64,000 bases of DNA from assembly GCA_017520545.1 (NCBI GenBank), contig JAFXFM010000021.1, positions 1 to 64,000 on the forward strand, written 5' to 3'. The DNA is from Alistipes sp. (GTDB lineage: Bacteria; Bacteroidota; Bacteroidia; Bacteroidales; Rikenellaceae). Below are positions 50,207-59,815 of this stretch, one piece after another. Each line of letters begins with the position of its first letter. Within the stretch, counting starts at the first letter, position 1. The translations under genes and the position numbers were made by a program. The notes under the pieces were generated by a model that did no database searches, had not been told where the DNA came from, and saw only the letters and a program-made list of their open reading frames with translations.

Positions 50207-52246
50207 ATGGATTTCAAACTCGTATCGGACTATGCGCCGATGGGTGATCAACCCGAGGCGATAGATAAGTTGGTGGCACACCTCAAACAGGGTGTGCCAG
50301 CTGCTACATTGCACGGTGTTACAGGCTCGGGCAAAACCTTCACTATGGCAAATGTCATCGCCCAACTCAACCGTCCGGTACTTGTTTTGAGCCACAATAA
50401 GACCCTTGCTGCACAACTTTACAGCGAGTTTAAGAGCTTCTTCCCCGATAATGCGGTCGAATACTTTGTGTCGTACTACGACTACTATCAGCCCGAGGCG
50501 TATATCCCCTCGACCGACACATATATCGAAAAAGACCTTGCTATTAACGCCGAGATTGACCGTATGCGTCTTTCGGCGACCTACTCGTTGCTGTCGGGTA
50601 GGCGCGATGTGATTGTGGTGGCGAGTGTTTCGTGCATCTATGGTATTGGCAATCCTGCCGACTTCCACAATACGATGATTCAGTTGAAGGTGGGCGATAT
50701 TATGGCGATGAAGCACCTGATGTATCGCCTTGTCGAGATTTTGTATACCCGTGTTGAGGGCGATTTAGAGCCTTCGACCTTTCGCGTTAAAGGTGATACT
50801 ATAACGGTACGTTCGTCGGTGGGAAACCACTGCTACCGCATCACCTTCTTCGACGACGAAATAGAGGAAATCTCGCTTATCGATGCCGAAACGGGACAGC
50901 GCTTGGATAGCTTGGAGCAGGTAAATCTCTACCCTGCAAACCTTTTTGTGCCGAGCAAGCAACGCGTGGAGCAGGCTGTATTGCAGATAGAGGCGGACCT
51001 CGAAAATCAGATAGAGTTCTTCGAGAAGGAGGGACGAGAGGTCGAGGCAAAGCGTATAGAGCAACGCGTAAACTACGACCTCGAAATGATTAAGGAGTTG
51101 GGCTACTGTTCGGGTATAGAGAACTACTCTCGCTATTTCGATGGCAGGGCACCGGGTATGCGCCCATTCTGCCTATTGGACTACTTTCCGGAGGACGCAC
51201 TATTTATTATCGACGAGAGCCACGCCACGGTGCCGCAAGTGCGTGGAATGTTTGGAGGCGATCGTTCGCGCAAGGAGAACTTGGTGGAGTATGGCTTCCG
51301 CTTACCGGCTGCACGCGATAATCGCCCATTGCGCTTCGAGGAGTTCGAGTCGATGATAGGGCAGACGATATATGTAAGTGCTACACCTGCGCAGTATGAG
51401 TTGGCGCGTAGTGAGGATAGTGTCGTCGAGCAGTTTATTCGCCCTACGGGAATTATCGACCCGGCATTGAAGGTGTGCGACTCGACACGCCAGATAGACC
51501 GACTGATGGAGGATATTGAGGAGTGTGTGAAACGGGGCGAGAAGATGATTGTTACCACCATTTCGAAGCGAATGTGCGAGGAGGTGTCGGCATATCTCGA
51601 GAAGATGGGTGTTCGTAGCCGCTACATTCACTCCGACCTCGATACGTTGGAGCGAGTGCAGATTTTGGAGGATATGCACGCCGATTTGTTCGATGTTTTG
51701 TGCGGAGTAAATCTTTTGCGCGAGGGTATCGACTTGCCGGAGGTGTCGCAGGTGTCGATTTTCGATGCCGACAAGAATGGCTACCTACGAAACTATACCG
51801 CTATGACGCAGGTGGCAGGACGTGCTGCCCGCCACGCACAAGGTAGGGTGGTGCTTTACGGAACAACCTGCACGGAGGCTATGCGTCGCACCGTTGAGGA
51901 TAGCAACCGCCGTCGCGAGCGACAGATTCGCTACAATATCGAGAATGGTATTATGCCTCGTCAGGCAAAGCGCAATTCGCAGCAGCAGAGTCCGTTGCTC
52001 GAAGGTGTGGCTGCCGATAAGAGTGGTGTGTTATATGATACCGCTACGCCGAATGTTGCAATGGTAGCCGATACTGTTGCGCAATATAATAATGTAGGTG
52101 CAGACCTCGACTCTCTTATTGAGCAGGCGCGAAATGATATGGAGCGAGCCGCCAAATCGTTAGACTTTATGGCTGCCGCCCGCTATCGCGACAGAATGTA
52201 TGAACTGCAACAACTCAAAGAGGAGCACCTGAAAAGCAGAGAGTAG
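50207..52246 (+). CDS. uvrB: Excinuclease ABC subunit UvrB
   Basis: The 679-residue protein has Walker A GVTGSGKTFTMANVI, the beta-hairpin region (YYDYYQPEAYIP), the helicase DEAD-like motif (FIIDESHATVPQVRG), motif VI (TQVAGRAAR) and the C-terminal UVR domain (MERAAKSLDFMAAARYRDRM). It verifies damage delivered by UvrA and recruits UvrC in nucleotide excision repair. It is a single gene with a repeat-filled upstream gap, convergent with the M3 peptidase. Confidence 0.97.
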   Translation: MDFKLVSDYAPMGDQPEAIDKLVAHLKQGVPAATLHGVTGSGKTFTMANVIAQLNRPVLVLSHNKTLAAQLYSEFKSFFPDNAVEYFVSYYDYYQPEAYIPSTDTYIEKDLAINAEIDRMRLSATYSLLSGRRDVIVVASVSCIYGIGNPADFHNTMIQLKVGDIMAMKHLMYRLVEILYTRVEGDLEPSTFRVKGDTITVRSSVGNHCYRITFFDDEIEEISLIDAETGQRLDSLEQVNLYPANLFVPSKQRVEQAVLQIEADLENQIEFFEKEGREVEAKRIEQRVNYDLEMIKELGYCSGIENYSRYFDGRAPGMRPFCLLDYFPEDALFIIDESHATVPQVRGMFGGDRSRKENLVEYGFRLPAARDNRPLRFEEFESMIGQTIYVSATPAQYELARSEDSVVEQFIRPTGIIDPALKVCDSTRQIDRLMEDIEECVKRGEKMIVTTISKRMCEEVSAYLEKMGVRSRYIHSDLDTLERVQILEDMHADLFDVLCGVNLLREGIDLPEVSQVSIFDADKNGYLRNYTAMTQVAGRAARHAQGRVVLYGTTCTEAMRRTVEDSNRRRERQIRYNIENGIMPRQAKRNSQQQSPLLEGVAADKSGVLYDTATPNVAMVADTVAQYNNVGADLDSLIEQARNDMERAAKSLDFMAAARYRDRMYELQQLKEEHLKSRE

Positions 52247-52298
52247 ATAAATTAAAAACTATTTTCCTAAATTCTCTAATCTCTCTAAAATGATTTTT

Positions 52299-52320
52299 AG
52301 CCAATGGCTAATAGCCAACG
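52299..52320. repeat. Short 7-bp repeat block
   Basis: GCCAATG GCTAATA GCCAACG at about 52300-52320 belongs to the same repeat type as the blocks before dnaJ and uvrB. Confidence 0.65.
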
Positions 52321-52324
52321 AAAT

Positions 52325-52358
52325 AGGGCAGACTTTTCGAAGTCTGCCCTGTGTTTTG
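52325..52358. terminator. Terminator between uvrB and the M3 peptidase
   Basis: An 11-bp perfect stem (52325-52335 with 52340-52350) closed by a TTCG loop is followed by GTGTTTTGC. It probably serves both convergent genes. Confidence 0.8.
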
Positions 52359-52372
52359 CAATAGTCTGACAA

Positions 52373-54475
52373 CTATTTGCTGAGGCCCATTTGGTCGATT
52401 AACGCCTTGGTCTGAGGCTTATGACCGCGGAACTCAACGTAGAGATCCATAGGGTGCTTTTTGCCTCCCGACTCGAGCAGCTTGCGGAATTTCGATGCCG
52501 TAGCCCTGTCGAATATACCCTTCTCGGTGAAGAGCGAGTAGCCGTCAGCAGCCAAAACTTCTGCCCACTTATATCCATAATATCCCGCTGCATAGCCGCC
52601 CGAGAATAGGTGTCCGAAGGTTGGAGAGAGAGCTGTGCCCTCTACAACAGGGAGAATCTGTGCCGCAGCCATAGCCTTCTGCTCGAACTCAATAATATCA
52701 CCCTCGTATGGTGCTTTGAGTGTATGCCAAGCCATATCGGTCATACCGAACGATACCTGACGAACGTTTGCGTATGCTGCAAGGTAGTTCTTTGCTGCGA
52801 TAATCTTCTCGATTAACTCCGCCGGCATTGTCTCGCCTGTCTGATAGTGCTTTGCCCAAAGGTCGAGATACTCCTTCTCGTATGCCCAATTCTCCAAAAT
52901 CTGTGATGGCAACTCCACGAAGTCGCGGAATACGTTTGTACCATTCAACGAGCCGTGCTTACCCTTTGCCAACATACCGTGGCAGGCGTGTCCGAACTCG
53001 TGAAGGAAGGTTGTGAACTCATCGAAGGTGATGAGTGAAGGAGTTGTCTCGGTAGGTTTTGTGAAGTTCATAACGAGCGATACCAGTGGACGAATGTCGC
53101 CCTCGGCACCACGGAACTCGGTCATCCACGCTCCTGCACGCTTCGAGTCGCGTGGGAAGAAGTCGAGGTAGAGGATAGCCAGATGGTCGCCATTCGACTC
53201 CGAAACCTCGTATACAGCAACGTCCTCGTGGTACTTTGCTACGCCCTCGGCAGGTTTGAACTCCAAGCCATAGAGCTTGTTCGCAAGCATAAATACAGCC
53301 TTCTTTACATTTTCGAGTTCGAGGTATGGCTTCACTGCCTCGTCGCTGATAGCGTACTTCTCGTTCTTGTACTTCTCGCTGTAATAAGCCCAATCCCAAG
53401 CCTGAATATCGCCCTTGAAGCCGAGCGACTGTGCATACTTGTTGATGGTCTGGTAATCCTTGTCGGCGTACTCCTTGGTTTGCGCAAGCAACTCTGCAAG
53501 GAACGAATTTACGATCTCGGTCTTCTCTGCCATACGGTTGTCGAGAACGTAGTCGGCGTAACACTCGTAGCCGAGCAACTTCGCCATTTTGAGGCGCAAA
53601 TCGGTGATTTTACGGATATTCTCCGTGTTGTCGAACTTACCGCTAATCGAACAACTATTACGTGCTTTATATAGCTTCTCCTTCAAATCGCGCTGCGACG
53701 AGTAGGTTACAAACGGAACGTAGCTCGGAGCCTTCAATGTTACGGTCCAACCCTTCTGTCCGCGAGCCTTTGCCTCCATAGCCATACTCTCCTTCACAAA
53801 GTCGGGTAACTCGGCAATCTTCGCCGCGTTGGTGATATTGAGGCAGTAGGCATTGTTTGCAGCCAACGAGTTCTGACCAAACTGCAAAGTGAGCTGCGAA
53901 AGTTCTGCCGAGTATTTGCGATACAACTCCTTGTCAGCATCTGCAAGGTTTGCACCACTGCGCACGAAACTCTTATAGGTGTTTTCGAGGAGTTTCTTAT
54001 CCTCGGCCGAAAGGAACAAACCCGGATTTTCGTTTACAGCCTTTACGCGCTTGAACAACTCGGGGTTGAGCGATACATCGTTGCCGAGTTCGGTCAATTT
54101 TGGCTGAATGCGCATTGCGATATCCTGCAACTCGTCCGAGGTGTTGCACTGCAACATATTGAAGAATACCGACGAGATACGGTCGAGCAACTCGCCCTGC
54201 TTTTCGAGGGCAAGAATAGTGTTGTTGAACGAAGGTTTCGCAGGGTTGTTGATGATAGCATCAATCTCGGCACGGCTCACAGCTATTGCCGTCTCGAATG
54301 CAGGCTCGTAGTCCGAATTTTTAATTTTATCGAACGGAGGTGTTGCGTGTGGGGTGTCCCACGCTGCCAATAGCGGGTTGTTGGTGTCAATCTCCGGCAA
54401 CTGTGCCTTTGGCATATCGTCGCCACACGATGCAAGAAGTGTTGCAAATGACATAATCAAAAGTAATTTTTTCAT
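52373..54475 (-). CDS. M3 family metallopeptidase (Dcp-like), lipoprotein
   Basis: The 700-residue protein begins with a lipoprotein signal (MKKLLLIMSFATLLASC) and has the M3 zinc motif FLHEFGHACH with the downstream glutamate region. It is most like dipeptidyl carboxypeptidases and oligopeptidase A. It probably degrades short peptides in the periplasm or at the outer membrane. It is a paralogue of the next gene upstream (54516-56663) and probably cotranscribed with it; the gap is 40 bases. Confidence 0.92.
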   Translation of the reverse strand: MKKLLLIMSFATLLASCGDDMPKAQLPEIDTNNPLLAAWDTPHATPPFDKIKNSDYEPAFETAIAVSRAEIDAIINNPAKPSFNNTILALEKQGELLDRISSVFFNMLQCNTSDELQDIAMRIQPKLTELGNDVSLNPELFKRVKAVNENPGLFLSAEDKKLLENTYKSFVRSGANLADADKELYRKYSAELSQLTLQFGQNSLAANNAYCLNITNAAKIAELPDFVKESMAMEAKARGQKGWTVTLKAPSYVPFVTYSSQRDLKEKLYKARNSCSISGKFDNTENIRKITDLRLKMAKLLGYECYADYVLDNRMAEKTEIVNSFLAELLAQTKEYADKDYQTINKYAQSLGFKGDIQAWDWAYYSEKYKNEKYAISDEAVKPYLELENVKKAVFMLANKLYGLEFKPAEGVAKYHEDVAVYEVSESNGDHLAILYLDFFPRDSKRAGAWMTEFRGAEGDIRPLVSLVMNFTKPTETTPSLITFDEFTTFLHEFGHACHGMLAKGKHGSLNGTNVFRDFVELPSQILENWAYEKEYLDLWAKHYQTGETMPAELIEKIIAAKNYLAAYANVRQVSFGMTDMAWHTLKAPYEGDIIEFEQKAMAAAQILPVVEGTALSPTFGHLFSGGYAAGYYGYKWAEVLAADGYSLFTEKGIFDRATASKFRKLLESGGKKHPMDLYVEFRGHKPQTKALIDQMGLSK

Positions 54476-54515
54476 AGTGTTACATTATTTTAATTCGGTT
54501 TCTTAATCTCTTTAT

Positions 54516-56663
54516 CTACTCCTCAGTACCTTCGGGTGAAGGTTCAGGAGTTGGTTCAGGCTCGGTCCACAAGCCTCGCGCTTTGAGTAAAGGAATACGG
54601 CTTGGCTCGCCACCACGAAATTCGCGATAGAGTGTCATACCGTCCTTCTTGCCTCCGCTTGATAACAACTTGCGGAAAGCTTTTGCGGTGTTGCGGTCGA
54701 AAGTGTCGCCCGTCTCCTTGAAGGCGGCAAAAGCGTCCTTATCCAGCACCTCCGCCCAAGTGTAGAAGTAGTACCCCGAGGAGTATCCCCCTGCGAAGAT
54801 GTGGGCGAAGTATGGGAGGTGGTAGCGAGGCTCAATCTCCGCAATCATACCGCGCTTCTTGTAGAGAGCCTCTTTTTTGAACTTGCTAATATCAAAATCC
54901 TCATACTTGCTGAACGAGTGGATATCCAAATCTACGAGTGCGGCAGCCAACAACTCGGTGGTCATAAAGCCCTGATTGAATTGTGCACTGTTGTGTATTC
55001 TCTCGATGATGTTGTCGCTTATGATGCTGTTGTTGCGGTGGTGGATAGCGTAGTTCTTCAACAACTCCTTCTCCAACGCCCAATTCTCCATAATCTGCGA
55101 AGGTAGCTCCACAAAGTCGCCCTCTACGTCGAGCAGACCGTTGTATGGTACGTCCGAGAATAGGAAGTGCAGGGCGTGTCCGAACTCGTGGAAGAGGGTT
55201 GTAACCTCATCTATCGAGAGGAGCGCAGGCGTGTTTCCCGAAGGACGTGTAAAGTTGCAGACAATGCTCACTACCGGCGTTATACGTTTGCCTGTGCGGT
55301 CGTAACTCGGACGACGGAAGTAGCCGCACCACGCACCCGGCGATTTGCTCTCGCGTGGGTGGAAATCGAAGTATAGCACACCAAGGTGTGTCTCGTCGGC
55401 GTCCAGAACCTCGTATACCGAAGCCTCGTTGTGGTAGAGCGGGACAACGATAGGGCGGAAGGTTAAGCCGTATAGACGATTTGCGAGGATAAAGGCTCCT
55501 TGGCGCACATTGTCGAGTGAGAAGTATGGCGAGGTCATCTCCTCGTCGAGGTGATACTTCTGTTTGCGCACCTTCTCTGCATAGTACCACCAATCCCACG
55601 ACGCGAATTTATCCTTTTCGTCCGGATAGTCGCGCTTGAAGAGAGTGTTCATCTCCGCCAACTCCTCCTTTGCCTTCTTGTTTGCCTGCTTGAAGATATC
55701 TTCGAGCAGATTGTATACAGCCTTTGGCGATTGAGCCATCTGGTCCGATATTACGTAGTCGGCATAGGTGTTGTAGCCCAAGAGTTTTACCTTCTCGATG
55801 CGCAGACGGACGATATCCTTGATAATTGCGCTGTTGTTATAGTCGTTGTCGTTGCTGCAACGGTTGAGATAGGCTTTGTATATCTGCTCGCGCAACTCGC
55901 GATTTTTCGAGTAGGTCAAAAACGGAATAAGGCTCGGCTTGTGGAGCGTGAAGATGTACTTTTCCTCATCTTTCTCCACCTTTGCTGCATCGCGCACCGC
56001 CTTTGGCAACTCCTTGCACTCGGAGAGTTTGAGCTCCAACTTGAAGTCGTTGGTCTCGGCAAGTAGGTTATTGTCGAACTTCACCGAGAGAAGCGACAGC
56101 TCCTCGTTTATAACCTTCAATCGGCGCTTGTTAGCCTCGTCGAGCAGAGCACCCTGACGTACGGCATTGTCGTACATCTTCTTTACAAGACGCGTTTGCT
56201 CCTCGTTCAAATTGAGCTCTCGACGCGAGTCATAAACCGCCTTTATGCGCTTGAACAACTTGTCGTTCATTGATATGGCGTCGTAGTGCGCTGTGAGTAG
56301 TGGCATAACCTTCTCCTGCACCTCCTGCATCTCCTCGTTGTTCATCGCGGCACACATCATACCGAATATGTCCGATATCTCGGCGAGCAACGAACCTGAG
56401 TGGTCGAGTTCGAGAATGGTGTTGTTGAAAGTCGGCTTGTCTTGATTGTCTGTTATGGCTGCAATCTCTTCGTTATGGAGTGCCATAGCGTAGTGGAACG
56501 CCGGTTCGTAGTGCTTTGGCTCGATAAGGTCGAACGCGGGCACACCGTATGGCGTGTCGATTTTAGTGAGGAGAGGATTTGCCTCTTTTTTTATCTCCTC
56601 CTTGCAGAATGTTGTGGTAAGAGCAATCATAATAAGTGTTAAAACCGATAGTGTGCGCTTCAT
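54516..56663 (-). CDS. M3 family metallopeptidase (Dcp-like), second lipoprotein
   Basis: The ATG at 56663 gives 715 residues with a lipoprotein-like signal (LSVLTLIMIALTTTFC). The longer frame from 56717 overlaps the promoter and is rejected. The M3 motif is TLFHEFGHALHF. It has the same length and order of conserved segments as its neighbour but is clearly diverged, and has an extra Pro/Glu-rich C-terminal tail (EPTPEPSPEG). It is the first gene of the two-gene unit and is divergent from rsmE. Confidence 0.92.
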   Translation of the reverse strand: MKRTLSVLTLIMIALTTTFCKEEIKKEANPLLTKIDTPYGVPAFDLIEPKHYEPAFHYAMALHNEEIAAITDNQDKPTFNNTILELDHSGSLLAEISDIFGMMCAAMNNEEMQEVQEKVMPLLTAHYDAISMNDKLFKRIKAVYDSRRELNLNEEQTRLVKKMYDNAVRQGALLDEANKRRLKVINEELSLLSVKFDNNLLAETNDFKLELKLSECKELPKAVRDAAKVEKDEEKYIFTLHKPSLIPFLTYSKNRELREQIYKAYLNRCSNDNDYNNSAIIKDIVRLRIEKVKLLGYNTYADYVISDQMAQSPKAVYNLLEDIFKQANKKAKEELAEMNTLFKRDYPDEKDKFASWDWWYYAEKVRKQKYHLDEEMTSPYFSLDNVRQGAFILANRLYGLTFRPIVVPLYHNEASVYEVLDADETHLGVLYFDFHPRESKSPGAWCGYFRRPSYDRTGKRITPVVSIVCNFTRPSGNTPALLSIDEVTTLFHEFGHALHFLFSDVPYNGLLDVEGDFVELPSQIMENWALEKELLKNYAIHHRNNSIISDNIIERIHNSAQFNQGFMTTELLAAALVDLDIHSFSKYEDFDISKFKKEALYKKRGMIAEIEPRYHLPYFAHIFAGGYSSGYYFYTWAEVLDKDAFAAFKETGDTFDRNTAKAFRKLLSSGGKKDGMTLYREFRGGEPSRIPLLKARGLWTEPEPTPEPSPEGTEE

Positions 56664-56678
56664 TTCGATAAATTTTAC

Positions 56679-56686
56679 TATATTTG
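56679..56686 (+). promoter_or_regulatory. -7 box of rsmE
   Basis: TATATTTG lies 30 bases before the rsmE ATG and fits TAnnTTTG. The -33 element is unclear. Confidence 0.55.
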
Positions 56687-56691
56687 CTACG

Positions 56692-56722
56692 CAAAGATAC
56701 AAAAAAATCATAATCAATGCAA
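56692..56722 (-). promoter_or_regulatory. Promoter of the M3 peptidase pair
   Basis: On the minus strand, TTGC (56722-56719), 19 bases, then TATCTTTG (56699-56692): an exact consensus match. Its -33 end overlaps the first codons of rsmE, so the divergent promoters are interlocked. Confidence 0.8.
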
Positions 56723-57427
56723 CTATTCTACGCCGCAGACTTTACTGCACCCGAATATGTGCTCTCCGAGGAGGAGTCGCGCCACGCCGTCAAGGTGTTG
56801 CGCTTGGCGGAGGGCGATACGCTCCATATTACCGATGGCCAAGGTAATCTCTATCGTTGCGAGGTGGCATCTGCCCACCAAAAACACTGCCTTGTGCGAG
56901 TGGTGGAGCGCTTCGAGGAGTTCGAGAAACTGCCCTATCACCTAACTATGGCGGTTGCACCAACGAAGAATATCGACCGCTACGAGTGGTTCTTGGAGAA
57001 GGCTACCGAGATTGGTGTTACCGAGTTTATTCCGCTTGTGGGCGAACACAGCGAGCGTAAGGTTATAAAGGCAGAGCGCGAGGAGAAGGTTATTACGGCG
57101 GCAGTGAAGCAGTCGTTGAAGGCATACCACCCACGCTTGGCGGATATCACTGCGTTCGGTGAGTTGGTGAAGCGAGAGTTTGCGGGGCGCAAGTTTATTG
57201 CCCACTGTGGCGAGGCGATAAAGGAGAAACGCTATCTTGCCTCCACACTTCGCAAGGGCGAAGATGCACTGATTTTGATTGGTCCCGAGGGCGACTTTTC
57301 GCCCGAGGAGGTAGCTTTGGCGGTTGCAAACGGCTTCGAGGAGATAACTCTTGGTACACAGCGTTTTCGCACTGAAACGGCTGCGGTTGTGGCTGTGGAT
57401 ATGGTTTCGATAGTGAATAATTTGTAG
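56717..57427 (+). CDS. rsmE: 16S rRNA (uracil-1498-N3)-methyltransferase RsmE
   Basis: The 236-residue SPOUT-fold protein has an N-terminal PUA-like part (EEESRHAVKVLRLAEGD) and the knot motifs (RYEWFLEKATEIGVTEFIPL, LIGPEGDFSPEEVALA, LGTQRFRTETA). It methylates U1498 of 16S rRNA. It is followed 7 bases later by the first ChrA-like gene, so the three may be cotranscribed. Confidence 0.95.
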   Translation: MQLFYAADFTAPEYVLSEEESRHAVKVLRLAEGDTLHITDGQGNLYRCEVASAHQKHCLVRVVERFEEFEKLPYHLTMAVAPTKNIDRYEWFLEKATEIGVTEFIPLVGEHSERKVIKAEREEKVITAAVKQSLKAYHPRLADITAFGELVKREFAGRKFIAHCGEAIKEKRYLASTLRKGEDALILIGPEGDFSPEEVALAVANGFEEITLGTQRFRTETAAVVAVDMVSIVNNL

Positions 57428-57434
57428 AAACGCT

Positions 57435-57974
57435 ATGCTGATACGACTCTTTACGACATTCTTCAAGATAGGGCTTTTCAGCTTTGGAGGCGGCTTTGCA
57501 ATGATTCCGCTGATGCAGCGCGAAGTTATCGAAAAGAAGAAGTGGATTGGCAGCAAAGATTTCCTCGATATGTTGGTGCTGGCGCAATCTACCCCCGGCC
57601 CTATTGCCGTGAATACGGCAGTTTTTGTGGGCTATAAGACAAAGGGCGTTTTTGGTGCTATTGCAGCAACTCTCGGCACGGTGTTGCCATCGTTTATGGT
57701 GATTTTGCTGCTTGCGATATTCTTTGCCGAGGTGCGTAACAACCTCTATGTCGATGCCGCCTTCCGTGCTATGCGTCCTGCAGTTGTGGCGCTGATTGTT
57801 GCTCCGTTGATGGGGTTAATCAAGGGTATGAAGTGGTATCTTATGGCTGTGGCTGCGGTTGTAGCACTGCTTGTGTGGTATGTGGGAGTCTCGCCCGTCT
57901 ATCTTATTGGTGCGGGAGTGCTTGTTGGTGTAGCAGTAGCCGTTTATAACGGCAGAAAGGGGGCAAAACAGTGA
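57435..57974 (+). CDS. ChrA-family chromate transporter subunit, half-size (first)
   Basis: The 179-residue membrane protein has the CHR motif (FKIGLFSFGGGFAMIPLMQRE, then AQSTPGPIAVNTAVFVGYK) and about five TM segments. Half-size ChrA proteins work as pairs, and the second half follows with a 4-base overlap. Transport of chromate is proven for some family members; the natural substrate here is not known. Confidence 0.9.
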   Translation: MLIRLFTTFFKIGLFSFGGGFAMIPLMQREVIEKKKWIGSKDFLDMLVLAQSTPGPIAVNTAVFVGYKTKGVFGAIAATLGTVLPSFMVILLLAIFFAEVRNNLYVDAAFRAMRPAVVALIVAPLMGLIKGMKWYLMAVAAVVALLVWYVGVSPVYLIGAGVLVGVAVAVYNGRKGAKQ

Positions 57975-58525
57975 TATATCTGCAACTCTTTTTCTCCTAT
58001 TTGAAGATTGGCTTCTTCGGTTTTGGCGGTGGTTACGCGATGCTCTCGCTTATCCAGAACGAGATTGTTGAGCAGCGAGGTTGGCTTACTGCGACGCAGT
58101 TTGCCGATATCGTTGCCGTGTCGCAAATTACCCCCGGACCAATTGCAATAAACTCTGCCACTTACATCGGCTACACCATCGCCGGTATCGGAGGCTCGGT
58201 TGTAGCAACCTTTGCGGTGTGTCTGCCGTCGCTTACGCTGATGTTGCTGCTCACCCGCTTTTTCCTGCGTCATCGCGACAATCGTTATATACAGACAGTT
58301 GTTAAGGCGGTCGGTCCTGTCGTGGTGGGAATGATTGCTTCGGCGGCACTGCTTATGATGTTTCCCCTCTCGGGGAAGAACGAAAACTTTGTAGATATAT
58401 GGTCGTGGTTGCTCTTTGCAGCCTGTCTATATGGCTCCTACCGCAAAGTCAATCCGATATTGATGATTGTCTTGTCGGCGGTCGCGGGAGTGGTGCTCTA
58501 CGCCATAGTGCCGATGATAAGTTAA
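57971..58525 (+). CDS. ChrA-family chromate transporter subunit, half-size (second)
   Basis: The 184-residue partner has the same CHR motif (LKIGFFGFGGGYAMLSLIQ, then VSQITPGPIAINSATYIGY) and membrane plan. Its start overlaps the first half by 4 bases. The two presumably insert in antiparallel orientation as a heterodimer. GTG at 57971 is the start. Confidence 0.9.
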   Translation: MIYLQLFFSYLKIGFFGFGGGYAMLSLIQNEIVEQRGWLTATQFADIVAVSQITPGPIAINSATYIGYTIAGIGGSVVATFAVCLPSLTLMLLLTRFFLRHRDNRYIQTVVKAVGPVVVGMIASAALLMMFPLSGKNENFVDIWSWLLFAACLYGSYRKVNPILMIVLSAVAGVVLYAIVPMIS

Positions 58526-58559
58526 ACATTGAAAGTATTAGAGAAGAGACCCCAAATTT

Positions 58560-59708
58560 ATGCCAAGCACTAATTCAGACAAAATTACAATCAAGGAGGT
58601 GAAGTCGAAGCGCGATTTGCGTCGTTTTGTACAGTTCGGCATCGACCTCTACAAGGGAAATCCATACTACTGTCCGCCGATATTCTTCGACGAGATGAAT
58701 ACCTTTGACCCCAAGAGCAATCCGGCCCTCGATGTGTGCGAGCACGTGATATATATGGCGTACCGCGACGGCGAGATTGTAGGTCGAATCGTAGGTTTGA
58801 TAAATCATCGTGCAAACAAGGCTTGGGGTGTCAAAAAGTGCCGCTTCGGGTGGTTCGAGTTTATCGACGACTATGAGGTTTTTAAGGCGTTGCTGGATGC
58901 GGTGGCAGAGTGGGGCAGGAGTAAAAATATGCTCTGCCTGAATGGTCCTGTCGGTTTTACCGACTTCGACCACCAAGGTCTGTTGTTGGAGGGTTTCAAT
59001 TATAACGCCCCTATGGCGAGCCTCTATACGCACCCTTACTATGTTGCCCACTACGAGCAGTATGGATTGACAAAGGAGGCGGATTGGATTGAGTATCAGA
59101 TTACGCCTCCAAAGGAGGCTCCGGAAAAGATGCGTCGCGTGGCGCAGATTGTCGGGCAACGATACGGACTGCACACGGTAAAGGTGCGCAGTGTCAAGGA
59201 GTTGAAGAAGCGATACGGCTACACCTACTTCGATGTTTTGGACGAGGCTTATCAGAAGTTGTACAACTATCAGCCGATGACGCCACAGCAGAAAAAGTAT
59301 TACTGCCAGATGTACTTTCCGCTGCTCAACTTCGACTTTGTTACGATGGTAGCCAATCGCGACGATGAGATTGTGGCGGTAGGTTTGGGAATGCCGTCGC
59401 TCTCCAATGCATTGCGAAAGTGTCGGGGGCGCCTATTTCCGTTTGGTTGGTATCACCTTATCAAGGCGTTGCGTGCGAAGAAGATGACCGACTTCGACCT
59501 GCTGCTTATAGCGGTGCGCCCCGACTATCAGGATAAAGGGCTTACGGCGCTCATCTTTGACGAGATGACGCCATATTTTGCGAAGTATGGTATCCAGCGA
59601 GTTGAAACGACCTCGATATTGGAGACCAACCACAAGAGCCTCGCCAACTTTGCCGACTTCGAGCATATTCAGCATAAAAGGCGCAGGGCATATATTAAGG
59701 AGTTGTAA
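58560..59708 (+). CDS. GNAT-like N-acetyltransferase family protein
   Basis: The 382-residue protein has features of large Bacteroidetes GNAT-related proteins: VKSKRDLRRFVQFGIDLYKG, MAYRDGEIVGRIVGLINH in the middle, and a second acetyl-CoA-type segment (IAVRPDYQDKGLTALIFDEM) near the C-terminus. The substrate is unknown. It starts 35 bases after the ChrA pair and is closed by the shared terminator with pgi. Confidence 0.8.
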   Translation: MPSTNSDKITIKEVKSKRDLRRFVQFGIDLYKGNPYYCPPIFFDEMNTFDPKSNPALDVCEHVIYMAYRDGEIVGRIVGLINHRANKAWGVKKCRFGWFEFIDDYEVFKALLDAVAEWGRSKNMLCLNGPVGFTDFDHQGLLLEGFNYNAPMASLYTHPYYVAHYEQYGLTKEADWIEYQITPPKEAPEKMRRVAQIVGQRYGLHTVKVRSVKELKKRYGYTYFDVLDEAYQKLYNYQPMTPQQKKYYCQMYFPLLNFDFVTMVANRDDEIVAVGLGMPSLSNALRKCRGRLFPFGWYHLIKALRAKKMTDFDLLLIAVRPDYQDKGLTALIFDEMTPYFAKYGIQRVETTSILETNHKSLANFADFEHIQHKRRRAYIKEL

Positions 59709-59765
59709 GAGGTGAGCCGATTGTTTGTCGGGTATTGTTTTCGATACCTATGGGGTTCAGGGGAA

Positions 59766-59800
59766 AAATAAAAATGCCGAGCATTATGCTCGGCATTCGT
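59766..59800 (-). terminator. Bidirectional terminator between the GNAT gene and pgi
   Basis: An 11-bp perfect stem (59773-59783 with 59787-59797) and a TTA loop are followed on the minus strand by TTTTATTTTTCCC, and on the plus strand by CGTTTTCAGTTTT. Confidence 0.85.
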
Positions 59801-59815
59801 TTTCAGTTTTGGTTT

